A stretch of 64,000 nucleotides of DNA from JAFAGO01 sp031987605 (GTDB taxonomy: Bacteria; Bacteroidota; Bacteroidia; Flavobacteriales; Weeksellaceae): NCBI GenBank assembly GCA_031987605.1, contig DALZZF010000003.1, forward strand, positions 186,001 through 250,000. The letters run 5' to 3'. Below are positions 52,931-61,386 of this stretch, piece by piece. Position 1 is the stretch's first letter. Every line of letters begins with the position of its first letter. The position numbers were made by a program, and so were the translations under genes. The notes beneath the pieces were generated by a model. That model worked only from the letters and a program-made list of their open reading frames with translations, was not told the DNA's origin and made no database searches.

Positions 52931-53215
52931 ATGGCATTTGGGAAATATATCAAAGAATTGAGAGAAAGTAAGGGTTTGTTCCTTAGAGAAGTTGGGGCAG
53001 CTTTGGAGTTAGATAATGCTTTTATTAGTAAGGTAGAAAATGAAGAAAGATTATTGCCGAGAAAGCATTTAGAAAATCTTGCTGAATTTATGAGCGTCCC
53101 ATTAGATAAATTGTTGGTTTTGTGGCTATCGGATAAGATAAGAACATTCATAGAGGATGAAGAACTTGGAAAACAGGCATTGAAGATTGTGCTAAAAGAA
53201 TTAGAAAATAAATAG
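52931..53215 (+). CDS. Xre-type HTH regulator
   Basis: The 94 residues have a Cro/CI HTH (LFLREVGAALELDNAFISKV, about residues 17-36) and a short helical tail. It lies 15 bp before the DUF1016 nuclease gene. Regulator-plus-nuclease pairs of this kind are frequent in defence islands. It may bind the inverted repeat upstream. Confidence 0.82.
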   Translation: MAFGKYIKELRESKGLFLREVGAALELDNAFISKVENEERLLPRKHLENLAEFMSVPLDKLLVLWLSDKIRTFIEDEELGKQALKIVLKELENK

Positions 53216-53230
53216 AATTAAAACTTTTAA

Positions 53231-54244
53231 ATGATTATAAACCAATCCATAATAACAGATATAAAAGCCATTATCGCCCAGTCGAAAGACAAAGCTATAC
53301 GTGCCGTTGACCATCAGCGAACGCTGATGTATTGGCATATTGGCAAGCGTATTTTTGAAGAAGAACAACAAGGTAAAGACCGGGCAGATTATGGAACGTT
53401 TCTTATCAAATATCTTTCAGAGCAACTGCAACCCGAGTTCGGAAGTGGTTTTTCTACAAGACAAATAAACCTTTATAGACAATTTTACCGCACATTTGAG
53501 AATGTGCATACACTGTATGCACAATTGAGTTGGAGCCAATACAAACTACTTTTAAGTGTTGATAGTCAGGATAAAAGAGAGTTTTACATTGCTGAAACAA
53601 TAAAGAACAATTGGACGGTACGCCAATTGGAAAGGCAGATTTACAGCAGTTTGTACGAACGTCTTTTGTTGAGTAACGATAAAGAAAGTGTTTTGGCTGT
53701 TGCCCGAAATGAGAGACAGCCATCCGATGCCAAAGAAATCATTAAAGACCCAATGTATTTGGAGTTTTTGGGATTGAAGCGAGAAGCATCTTATTATGAA
53801 AGAGATTTGGAAAGTGCCATTATCACACACTTACAGGAATTTCTATTAGAGTTGGGTAATGGCTTTTCGTTTGTCGCAAGGCAAAAAAGAATACACATTG
53901 AGGGCGATGAGTTTTTTGTGGACTTGGTATTTTACAACCGTATTTTGCAATGCTTTGTCATTATAGAAATCAAAACCACCAAACTAACACATCAGGACAT
54001 TGGACAGTTACAAATGTATGTGAACTATTACGACAGAATAGAAAAACTGCTACACGAAAACCCGACCATTGGTATTTTGCTTTGTGCCAACAAAAATGAT
54101 GGAGTAGTAAAATTCACACTACCCGAAAATCAAAAGCAGATTATCGCAAGCCAATACGAACTTTACCTACCAAGCGAACAGCAATTATTGGAAGAAGTAA
54201 ATAAGGAGTTGGAGAGTTTTGAAGAAAGGGAGGATAAACAATAG
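53231..54244 (+). CDS. DUF1016 (YhcG-type) PD-(D/E)XK nuclease
   Basis: The 337 residues have an N-terminal DUF1016 helical domain (about 1-170, with RQINLYRQFYRTFENV). The C-terminal PD-(D/E)XK nuclease carries FFVDLVFYNR (Asp) and VIIEIKTTK (ExK, about 246-254), so the catalytic set is complete. Family members occur in defence islands and next to type I RM genes. It is often called a restriction-associated nuclease, but the mechanism is not settled. Confidence 0.87.
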   Translation: MIINQSIITDIKAIIAQSKDKAIRAVDHQRTLMYWHIGKRIFEEEQQGKDRADYGTFLIKYLSEQLQPEFGSGFSTRQINLYRQFYRTFENVHTLYAQLSWSQYKLLLSVDSQDKREFYIAETIKNNWTVRQLERQIYSSLYERLLLSNDKESVLAVARNERQPSDAKEIIKDPMYLEFLGLKREASYYERDLESAIITHLQEFLLELGNGFSFVARQKRIHIEGDEFFVDLVFYNRILQCFVIIEIKTTKLTHQDIGQLQMYVNYYDRIEKLLHENPTIGILLCANKNDGVVKFTLPENQKQIIASQYELYLPSEQQLLEEVNKELESFEEREDKQ

Positions 54245-54305
54245 ATGTTCTCTTGATTGAATAGTACCAAGAGAATTTTAAGTTATTAAAAAAAGATATA
54301 AATAG

Positions 54306-55727
54306 ATGTCGATATTTTTTCACAAAGGCAAAGAGAACATTCTTGAATCAAAAAAAGAACAAGGAACAGAACAAGTTGAAATAAAGAAAATTCAAGATGC
54401 TTTTTTAAAGGTGCTTGATAATAAAAATCTTTCATTTCTTTTAGGTAGTGGTTGTTCTTCTTACGAAATTGAAATAGTAGAGGAAGAACAGGTATCAACG
54501 GAGAACATTGAAGAACAACAGCCCGAAGAACTCGAAACAAAAGATAGCGATACAGAAAGCCAATCAAAAAAAGAAAAAACTCAAATTGGTATTCCTGTTA
54601 TGGCACCAATGGCTAAAGAATTTTATAATTCAGAAGATTTCAAAGAGGAACAAGATTGGCTAAATAAGGAACTGAAAATTGATGTAACTGATTCAACATT
54701 TGCAACAAATCTTGAAATTTTTCTATCAACCCTACATAGCTTATCATTCTATCATTCTAAAAAATCAAAACTTGAATCTGATAAGTCGGAAAATGCAATT
54801 AATGAAGAAGAAACAAAGCCCAAAGAGTTTAAAGATTTAGAGGACCTTGACAAAATAGAATCTATCATTATCAAAGCAAGAAACTTCCTTTTACAAAAAT
54901 GTCTTAATGAAGATAATTCCAAAACTGACAAGGAAAAACCAAGTAATGATTTTTCTTTAATAGAGCTATATAAACAGTTTTATAGAAAGCTACTCACTCG
55001 AAATCCGACCTTGCCACGCCTAAATATCTTTACAACAAATTACGATTTGTATTCAGAACGTGCAATGGATTTATTGGGAATACACTATGTGAATGGTTTT
55101 ACAGGTGGAATAAGTAAGTTTTTCAATCCAGCGATTTTCAATTATGCACTTGCAGAAAAAATGGATTTGTCCCAATCCAAATGGAGTGTGATTGATAACT
55201 TCTTTTACCTGTACAAGATTCACGGTTCAGTCAATTGGATTGAGGCAGAGGGAGAAAACAAGCTGTTTAAAGTAAAGGAAATTCAAGAGCCAACATTTGA
55301 AGAATTAAAGGACAAGGAAACTATTATGATTCATCCAACACCTTTGAAATACAATGCAAGTCTTGGAAGTCCTTATTCTGATTTGTTTCGTGAGTTTCAG
55401 AAAAAATTAATGCAGAACAATAATATTCTCGTAACTATCGGATATAGTTTTAGTGATGAACATATCAATAACTTGATTTTTCAAGCCTTTACCATTCCAT
55501 CATTTAGGTTGATTGTAATTGGAGAACCGACCGAATGGAATGCAATCGGAAAATTGCAAAAACTAAACGATTCAAGAATTTGGATAATTGGTGGGAATGA
55601 TGATTCTGATACTCCTTTACATTATTTCAAAAGATTTGTCGAAGAAATAATGCCTGACCTAACAGCAGAAGATTTGGATAAGAAAATGGAAACAACAATA
55701 AATAACCTAAAAGACTTGCTAAAATGA
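54306..55727 (+). CDS. SIR2-domain effector of a SIR2-HerA antiphage pair
   Basis: This is a predicted NAD-consuming effector of 473 residues. The SIR2-like motifs are SFLLGSGCSS (about 43-52), FTTNYD (about 242-247) and the catalytic-type His in YKIHGSVNW (about 303-311). GYSFSDEHINNLI (about 380-392) closes the nucleotide fold. A long acidic, Glu/Lys-rich insert (about 60-95) and another (about 155-180) interrupt the Rossmann fold. Its stop overlaps the herA start by 4 bp (ATGA). Known SIR2-HerA systems deplete NAD+ when phage is sensed. Confidence 0.88.
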   Translation: MSIFFHKGKENILESKKEQGTEQVEIKKIQDAFLKVLDNKNLSFLLGSGCSSYEIEIVEEEQVSTENIEEQQPEELETKDSDTESQSKKEKTQIGIPVMAPMAKEFYNSEDFKEEQDWLNKELKIDVTDSTFATNLEIFLSTLHSLSFYHSKKSKLESDKSENAINEEETKPKEFKDLEDLDKIESIIIKARNFLLQKCLNEDNSKTDKEKPSNDFSLIELYKQFYRKLLTRNPTLPRLNIFTTNYDLYSERAMDLLGIHYVNGFTGGISKFFNPAIFNYALAEKMDLSQSKWSVIDNFFYLYKIHGSVNWIEAEGENKLFKVKEIQEPTFEELKDKETIMIHPTPLKYNASLGSPYSDLFREFQKKLMQNNNILVTIGYSFSDEHINNLIFQAFTIPSFRLIVIGEPTEWNAIGKLQKLNDSRIWIIGGNDDSDTPLHYFKRFVEEIMPDLTAEDLDKKMETTINNLKDLLK

Positions 55728-57766
55728 CAAAAGAAGATAAGCAAAGAGTTATTGGTAAAGTTGTAGCCATTAATTCCGACCGATTTTCAGTTGAACTATT
55801 AAGCGGTCTTGATAATTTCAATGTCAGTGGATTTGACGATATTCATTATTTCGCTCAGCTAAACAGCTATGTGATTGTTCCATATCAAAACTATTATATC
55901 GTTGCAGAAGTTGCAGGAGTTAGAGAAAAAGACCTTAATGTTCCATTTTCTAATCCAACCGACCAGATTTTGAGCAAAATTCAAGCAGGGAAATTTTTGG
56001 AAGTATTGCCTATCGGGACAATCAAAACAAATAAGGAAAACGAATTTAATTTTGAATTTGGAGTAAGTGTATATCCAACTTTATATTCCGATGTGCTTTA
56101 TATTAAAGAACAGGAGTTAGACACAATTTTCAAAACAAATAAGATAAAGGAAAAAAGTTGTCAGAATAATGAGGAATGCCAAAACGGGAGTTGCCAGTGT
56201 AAAGAAAAATACACTTCTCTGCCTATCGGAAAATCAACTATTTTCCCTGACTATGATGTCAAGATAGATATTGACAAGTTTTTTGGTAGTCATTCAGCAG
56301 TGCTTGGAAATACAGGAAGCGGAAAATCCTGTACCATAGCTTCTATGTTACAAACCTTATACAAGTTTGATGAATATAGTGCCACAGGAAGCACATTTAT
56401 ATTCTTTGATGTAAATGGGGAATATCGTCAGGCATTTGAGAAAGTTAAAGAAAATAATGATAATATTGATGTAAGGAATTTTACTATTGATGAAGTTGAT
56501 GAAAATGATAATCCGATTCAAAAATTCATTCTACCACATTGGTTTTTAGATATTGATGAATGGGCATTATTACTAAAAGCAAGTGAGAAATCGCAGTTAC
56601 CTATTTTAAGGAATGCTTTAGCTCTTGCTGTTTTATTTCAATCAGGAGCGACTAATACTGTTAAAAATCACATACTTGCCTCTTGTATTACCCAAATATT
56701 AAGAGATGAAACAAGTAGTCCTTCAAAAAAAGATAGAATCAAATCAATATTACAAAAATTCAATACGAATGAAATCAATTTGTCCATTAATTGCAATGGC
56801 TCTACTTTCCACAATGGAGTTGCAACTGTAAATTGTACTATTGAAAACTGTCTTTTTATCCATTTCGGAGAGATGAGAGGTATTCAACATTTACACGACT
56901 ATTTGGAACAAAGGACAGACGACGGAGATTTTTTGTTTTTATCTAATAATTTTTATCTTCCTTCTTATCAATCTAATCAAAACTTTGATTTCAAATTATT
57001 GGAAAATGCTTTAGACCTTGCTATACTTTATGAAGAAGCACACGGAAATCGACAAATCAGAGATTATTGTTCTTCATTGATTACCAGATTTAAGAGCATA
57101 AAAGAGCGAGATGATTTTAATTTCTTAACAGAGAACAAATCTAATATTGAACAGCTTGAATATTTATATCAGTTTTTAGGATTAGATGACCCTCTTATTT
57201 CTTGTACGAAAAAATCACAAGTGATTATTATTGACTTAAACTCTGCCAATGATGAAACCGTTGAAGTAATTTCTTGTGTTCTTTCAAGATTAATTTTTGA
57301 AAAATTAAAAACCGCAAAACAACGTAATGTATTTCCTGTAAATCTCGTTTTGGAAGAAGCTCATAGATATATTTCAACTGATTCAGGAAAAGTATTTGGA
57401 GATGCAAATAGGATTTTTGAACGTATAGCAAAAGAGGGACGAAAATATGGTATGTTTTTACTTGTTTCTTCACAAAGACCAAGTGAACTATCAAGAACTG
57501 TTTTGTCGCAGTGCAGTAACTTTATTGTACATAGGATTCAAAACCCAGAAGATTTATCCCACATAAGGCAGATAACACCTCATATCTCAGAAACTATATT
57601 AAGGCGATTGCCCTCAATACCAACGCAACACGCTTTAATATTCGGACACGCTGTGAATTTACCTACAACTTTTAAAGTAAATGAAGCAGACCCAAAACCT
57701 AAAAGTGATAATAATGAGATAAGTAAAAATTGGTTTAAAGAAAAAGATTTTGACATTGATTTATAG
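55724..57766 (+). CDS. herA: HerA-family ATPase of the SIR2-HerA pair
   Basis: The 680-residue hexameric DNA-translocase-type ATPase has an N-terminal HAS barrel (about 1-130). A Cys-rich insert follows (about 145-160, CQNNEECQNGSCQCK), then Walker A GNTGSGKS (about 195-202), Walker B LVLEEAHR (about 541-548) and the SSQRPSEL region (about 580-590). The insert with four closely spaced Cys looks like a metal or redox site and is not standard for HerA. It partners the SIR2 protein, most likely as an assembly that activates it. Confidence 0.9.
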   Translation: MTKEDKQRVIGKVVAINSDRFSVELLSGLDNFNVSGFDDIHYFAQLNSYVIVPYQNYYIVAEVAGVREKDLNVPFSNPTDQILSKIQAGKFLEVLPIGTIKTNKENEFNFEFGVSVYPTLYSDVLYIKEQELDTIFKTNKIKEKSCQNNEECQNGSCQCKEKYTSLPIGKSTIFPDYDVKIDIDKFFGSHSAVLGNTGSGKSCTIASMLQTLYKFDEYSATGSTFIFFDVNGEYRQAFEKVKENNDNIDVRNFTIDEVDENDNPIQKFILPHWFLDIDEWALLLKASEKSQLPILRNALALAVLFQSGATNTVKNHILASCITQILRDETSSPSKKDRIKSILQKFNTNEINLSINCNGSTFHNGVATVNCTIENCLFIHFGEMRGIQHLHDYLEQRTDDGDFLFLSNNFYLPSYQSNQNFDFKLLENALDLAILYEEAHGNRQIRDYCSSLITRFKSIKERDDFNFLTENKSNIEQLEYLYQFLGLDDPLISCTKKSQVIIIDLNSANDETVEVISCVLSRLIFEKLKTAKQRNVFPVNLVLEEAHRYISTDSGKVFGDANRIFERIAKEGRKYGMFLLVSSQRPSELSRTVLSQCSNFIVHRIQNPEDLSHIRQITPHISETILRRLPSIPTQHALIFGHAVNLPTTFKVNEADPKPKSDNNEISKNWFKEKDFDIDL

Positions 57767-57840
57767 AATATTAGGTACTTATAAATATCAGATTCTATCA
57801 TTTTGTTAAGATGAAAGTACATCTAAATTAGTAAACCTAC

Positions 57841-58500
57841 CCAGCCACCGCACAAAAAAAATATGGCTTTAGCCAGGCTCCAACCGCACAAGCCCAACGC
57901 TTAGCCTGTCTTCTATGGCATTGCCGCCGATTTGCAACTGTCATACTTTTTGCGTTGTTTTTTGCCAACGCTCAACAGCACATTGCTATCCTCGTACCTG
58001 CGGTAGCAAAGAGCTGTACCAATGCGAAAAAAACAAAGCAAAAAGACACTTCACTCCAACCACCACCACCGTTCCGTTTATGCCAGTATGCAAATCGGCG
58101 GAAGCTAAGTTACATAATGTGGCATTATAGGTTCGCTTCGCACAGCCTTTTCCCTCGCTTATGCGAGCATCCAACCGCACAGGCTGTCCTATAATAACAT
58201 TATGTAAAATATCCAATGCCATAGTCTTCACCCCGAAAAAATATCCCAACCGCACAATGCCAACGCTGATATTTTTCGGGGTTCAGAAGCCGTATTTTTT
58301 CTTCCCATCGCACAGCCCACGCTTCTTTGCCACGCTCCCCTCCACCCATTTCAGCGGTGCAGGGATAAAAAGGCATCAGTTTTTAGATTTGCCAATGCTT
58401 GCGGCAGATGCAAACAGCGTTGTTCCATTGCATTTCACTTCGCTTGATTTGCACCCGCCTCAGCAACGCACAGCAAGCGTACTACGTTTTTTCAATTGTT
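57841..58500. repeat. Noncoding hairpin array with shared loop motif
   Basis: No gene fits. This 660-bp, comparatively GC-rich stretch holds three big stem-loops. H1 is CAGGCT 57874-57879 with AGCCTG 57903-57908. H2 is TTACATAATGT 58110-58120 with 58197-58207, then ATTATAGG 58124-58131 with 58188-58195, ACAGCCT 58142-58148 with 58181-58187, and inner CTCGC/GCGAG. H3 is ACCCCGAAAAA + TATC 58230-58245 with 58268-58282. H1 and H3 present the same loop, CCAACCGCACAA then GCCCAACGCT or TGCCAACGCT. H2 carries CCAACCGCACA too, and degenerate copies recur at 57845, 57964 and 58304-58323. Stems differ, loops are conserved. Confidence 0.7.
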
Positions 58501-58956
58501 TCATTCATAGTGAGCGTATGCAACAAAAAATAATCCTTACATTGTTTGCTATCCTTTCATCATTCAATCATTTTTACTAATTTTGTGTAAAATATTGTTT
58601 TATAAATTGTTTAGATTACCAAATAGTGATATAAGCAGTATATCTTCAAACGAGAAAATTTGTTGGCAGTAAATCATCAAATATTCAAGGAAATAATATT
58701 TGTGTTTTATCAGTTAGTTTACTTTGCTACATTTTAAAAGTTATGAAGCCATGGTTTCTGCTATAGTTTTTATGAAAAATTTAAAACGTACAAATATTCA
58801 AAAACAAAGTTTGGAGAATATGAAAAATCTGAATCAATTGTAACACAATAGTTATTAGTGAAAACATTAAAATTTCTAAGCGAAGAATAATATCGCTTAA
58901 ATGCGAATTAGCATGTTTTTTTAAAGTAATAAATGAGAAATCAAAATCGAAAATTT
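58501..58956. other. AT-rich noncoding stretch
   Basis: About 450 bp between the hairpin array and the island-end repeat. I see no gene, hairpin of note or tRNA. It is simply AT-rich with scattered stop codons in all frames. Confidence 0.6.
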
Positions 58957-58977
58957 TAGTAACATTAAAAGTAACAT
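58957..58977 (+). repeat. Island-end repeat, right copy (candidate integrase arm site)
   Basis: AGTAACATTAAAAGTAACAT (58958-58977, preceded by T) is identical to 21694-21713 and in the same orientation. A further degenerate AGTAAAAT follows. It lies 81 bp from the right att copy. Confidence 0.65.
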
Positions 58978-59058
58978 AAAGTAAAATTAACTTACTTTTC
59001 TGAGTATAAAAACGCATTAAAACCACATCTACAAAGGACTTTTCGGAAGTTTCATTCC

Positions 59059-59101
59059 CTGTTAATCAGAGGGTCGCTGGTTCGAGCCCAGCAGGAGGAG
59101 C
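59059..59101 (+). repeat. Partial tRNA-Asn 3' end, att copy (right boundary of island B)
   Basis: These 43 nt equal 21575-21617 except one base (GCAGGAG here, GCAAGAG there). The bases preceding the anticodon loop do not form a tRNA 5' half. The original tRNA terminator follows at 59104-59132, so this side is the chromosomal remnant of the target gene. Confidence 0.87.
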
Positions 59102-59103
59102 GA

Positions 59104-59132
59104 AAAGACTTACAGAAATGTAGGTCTTTTTT
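59104..59132 (+). terminator. Terminator behind the tRNA-Asn remnant
   Basis: AAAGACTTACA (59104-59114) pairs with TGTAGGTCTTT (59119-59129, one G-T pair) around GAAA, then T's. A typical tRNA terminator. Confidence 0.8.
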
Positions 59133-59269
59133 GTTTTTAAACTTGAATAGCAAAGAAGTTCTGGATCAGTATCAAAATCTGGGGATTACGTAAAAATATT
59201 GGTTAATACTGATGATGAGAATCCGAAGGATTCAAATTTTTATAGAACAATAAGAGTTGTTGAATTGTC

Positions 59270-59286
59270 CGACCCCGAAGGGGTCG
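59270..59286. repeat. REP-like palindrome CGACCCC-GAA-GGGGTCG
   Basis: It has the same 7-bp arms as the REP hairpin at 47242-47258 with a different loop. It lies outside the island in the chromosomal flank, so the REP family is genomic and not restricted to the transposase unit. Confidence 0.75.
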
Positions 59287-59778
59287 AATTCCATCGGAAC
59301 ATTAGGAATTTCTATAAAAATATGACTTCTTCGAGGTCACAAAAAAATAAAGATTAATGTGCTGCTGTATTTTAACATCCTTCAAAAATCAATAGAAGTC
59401 ACATGATTTTTTCTCAATCAATAAATATGCAGAAACCTTTAAGCACAACATTTGTCATTGCAAGGAATGTAGTGCAACGAAGCAATCTCATTCAGTCCAA
59501 GTTCTCTTTGTAGAACTGCTTTCAGCATGACAAAAGTGGTGAGCTTTTTTTGTATTAAACCAATATTGAAAATACAGTGATCCCTGTAAAGTGAAATATA
59601 TTTTTCAGTCTTTTTCCCCCAAGTTTTATTACTGACCTTAAGTTCTTCAAAAACATACTGCACCTGCCATTTATAATTTCTTTCAGATTTTTAGATTTTG
59701 TAGAAAACAATCCCGGACAGGTTGTCTCAAAAAAAGCATTGGTTTGGAATTTGACGATAGAGAAGAAAATAGAATTTC
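59287..59778. repeat. Noncoding region with a dispersed TGTCAT...ATGACA element
   Basis: An 80-bp segment 59453-59532 begins TGTCATTGCAAGGAATG and ends CAGCATGACA, with GCAACGAAGCAATCTCA inside, the style of dispersed intergenic repeats known from many bacterial genomes. A 74-codon minus-strand frame crosses it but is probably not a gene. The rest up to the oxidoreductase is AT-rich with no signal I can name. Confidence 0.5.
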
Positions 59779-60771
59779 ATGTCACTAAAATATTCCATCC
59801 TCGATTTAGCAACCATTGTTAAAGGAGACAGCATTCATACTACTTTTCAAAAATCGGTGAAGGCTGCTCAAAATGCTGAAAAATTAGGGTACACAAGATA
59901 TTGGTTTTCCGAACATCACAATTTCCCAAATGTTGCCAGTGCAGCAACCTCAATTCTAATCGGGCATATTGCTTCGCAAACTACTACTTTAAGAGTAGGT
60001 TCAGGCGGAATTATGCTGCCCAATCACACTACTTTGTCCGTAGCTGAGCAATTTGGAACTTTGGATGGGCTTTATCCGGGAAGGATAGATCTGGGTTTGG
60101 GCAGAGCTCCCGGAACTGATTCTTTAACCGCAAGTATTTTAAGGCGGGGAAATCTGGATCCTCATTATAATTTTGAATCTCATATCAAAGAACTTCAACA
60201 ATATATGAGTCCGAAAAATGCTCATGCAAAAGTACGCGCCATTCCAGGAGAAGGCGCAGATGTTCCGCTGTATATTTTGGGAAGTTCAACAGATTCTGCC
60301 TATCTGGCTGCAAAATTAGGTTTGCCCTATGCATTTGCGGCACATTTCGCTCCGGCACAAATGGAAATTGCACTGGAAATATACCGAAGTAATTTTCAGC
60401 CTTCTGAATTCCTACAGAAACCGTATGTAATTACCTGCATCAACATTATTGGGGCAGAAACTACTGAAGAGGCGCATTATTTATCGCTTTCCCATTTTCA
60501 GGCGTTTGTGAATATCCTGCTCGACCAGAGACAGCCATTGCTTCCGCCGGATGAAACCCAATTGGAAAATCTTCCGGATGAAGTTTCCGTGCATCTGAAC
60601 AGAATGGCCAACAAAACTTTTATTGGCGACAAGGAGCATTTAAAAAATCAGCTTTCAGATTTTCACAATTTTTACCAACCGGATGAAATCATGGTGTCTG
60701 GAAATATTTTTGATTTTGAAAAGAAACTGAAATCGTATGAAATTGCATCAGAAGTTTTAAAATCTCTATAG
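59779..60771 (+). CDS. LLM-class flavin-dependent oxidoreductase
   Basis: The 330-residue luciferase-like TIM barrel has the diagnostic stretches RYWFSEHHNFPNVASAAT (about 41-58), VGSGGIMLPNHTTLSVAEQF (about 73-92) and PGRIDLGLGRAPGTD (about 98-112) of the bacterial-luciferase-family group with unknown substrate (YhbW-type). It probably binds FMN and reduces or mono-oxygenates a small molecule. It is the first core gene right of the island, single, with a convergent terminator after it. Confidence 0.88.
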   Translation: MSLKYSILDLATIVKGDSIHTTFQKSVKAAQNAEKLGYTRYWFSEHHNFPNVASAATSILIGHIASQTTTLRVGSGGIMLPNHTTLSVAEQFGTLDGLYPGRIDLGLGRAPGTDSLTASILRRGNLDPHYNFESHIKELQQYMSPKNAHAKVRAIPGEGADVPLYILGSSTDSAYLAAKLGLPYAFAAHFAPAQMEIALEIYRSNFQPSEFLQKPYVITCINIIGAETTEEAHYLSLSHFQAFVNILLDQRQPLLPPDETQLENLPDEVSVHLNRMANKTFIGDKEHLKNQLSDFHNFYQPDEIMVSGNIFDFEKKLKSYEIASEVLKSL

Positions 60772-60788
60772 CAAGAAATTTATTCGTG

Positions 60789-60830
60789 CCTGTGATAATC
60801 TTATTTCACAAAAATATCACAGGTTTTAAA
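60789..60830. terminator. Bidirectional terminator between oxidoreductase and exporter genes
   Basis: CCTGTGATA (60789-60797) pairs with TATCACAGG (60815-60823), then TTTT on the + strand. The two genes converge here. Confidence 0.8.
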
Positions 60831-60834
60831 CAAT

Positions 60835-61386
60835 CTAATTATTCTTTTTTTTGGTTTTGTTTCCCCTGATATTCCGCAGATTTCTCTTTACGGTTTTGTT
60901 CAGGTCGCGGTGTTTTGCTGTTCTGGTATTGAAAATCAAGATTGGAAAAATCACTCCGAATGCCAGTGCCATTAAAATAAATCCGGTTTTTAAACCATTA
61001 TTCAGAACTTCCATAAAGAAATCGAATGATCCGCTTTTCTCAGTTCCAAATGTTACAGTATGGAGTAATCCGATCATGAATTCATATCCGAATTTCCCCG
61101 GAATCATATTAATTACAGCCGGAATGGTAAAAACAATCGGCGGTGTGTGAACCCGGTGTGCAAAATAAGTACCCAAAACCCCAACTGCGGAAGCGCCTGC
61201 CAAAGAAGCCAGCATCACCTGTCCCGGAATTACCGTGGAAGTAAGTGCGGTTTTAATGCCAAAACCAACTGCTCCGAGCAAAGCAACCACCCACATTGCG
61301 CGTCGCGGCGTATTGAAAAGTGCTGCAAATCCTAAGGAAACCAGCATGGCCCAAAAAAGCATAAAGAGAAAATCCAGACTATCCAT
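60835..61386 (-). CDS. Threonine/serine exporter, small subunit (ThrE_2 type)
   Basis: 183 residues from the ATG at 61386 (MDSLDFLFMLFWAM). A 13-residue-longer frame starts at 61425, but it would lie inside the upstream gene more deeply. Five TM segments are predicted, ending in a Lys/Asn-rich tail (RNIRGNKTKKKNN). The family is the C-terminal half of ThrE split into its own gene. It overlaps the large subunit by 8 bp (ATGGATAG), so the two are coupled. Confidence 0.83.
   Translation of the reverse strand: MDSLDFLFMLFWAMLVSLGFAALFNTPRRAMWVVALLGAVGFGIKTALTSTVIPGQVMLASLAGASAVGVLGTYFAHRVHTPPIVFTIPAVINMIPGKFGYEFMIGLLHTVTFGTEKSGSFDFFMEVLNNGLKTGFILMALAFGVIFPILIFNTRTAKHRDLNKTVKRNLRNIRGNKTKKKNN

Larger units (their letters stand above)
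21575..59101. mobile_element. Genomic island B, 37.5 kb, integrated at tRNA-Asn
   Basis: Direct repeats of a tRNA-Asn 3' end (21575-21617 and 59059-59101) bound the island. An integrase gene lies at the left end, and a shared 20-mer sits 76 bp inside the left and 81 bp inside the right repeat. The cargo is MobC-like and antirepressor genes, surface proteins, an S24/dinB/dnaE cassette, type I restriction-modification, an Xre-DUF1016 pair and SIR2-HerA. Base composition is visibly more AT-rich than the copper region. To the right, core genes with a tRNA-type terminator follow directly. Confidence 0.82.

Noticed and set aside
57841..58330. Integron attC array
   Set aside because: Bulged hairpins and GCCCAAC-like words recall attC, but the words sit in loops instead of at stem ends, and there is no intI or gene cassette.
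57915..58580. Short proteins in the hairpin region
   Set aside because: Overlapping frames on both strands have no homology pattern and compositions that follow the repeats.
59439..59663. 74-residue minus-strand protein
   Set aside because: It crosses a dispersed intergenic repeat, has no recognisable domain, and no neighbour or promoter supports it.
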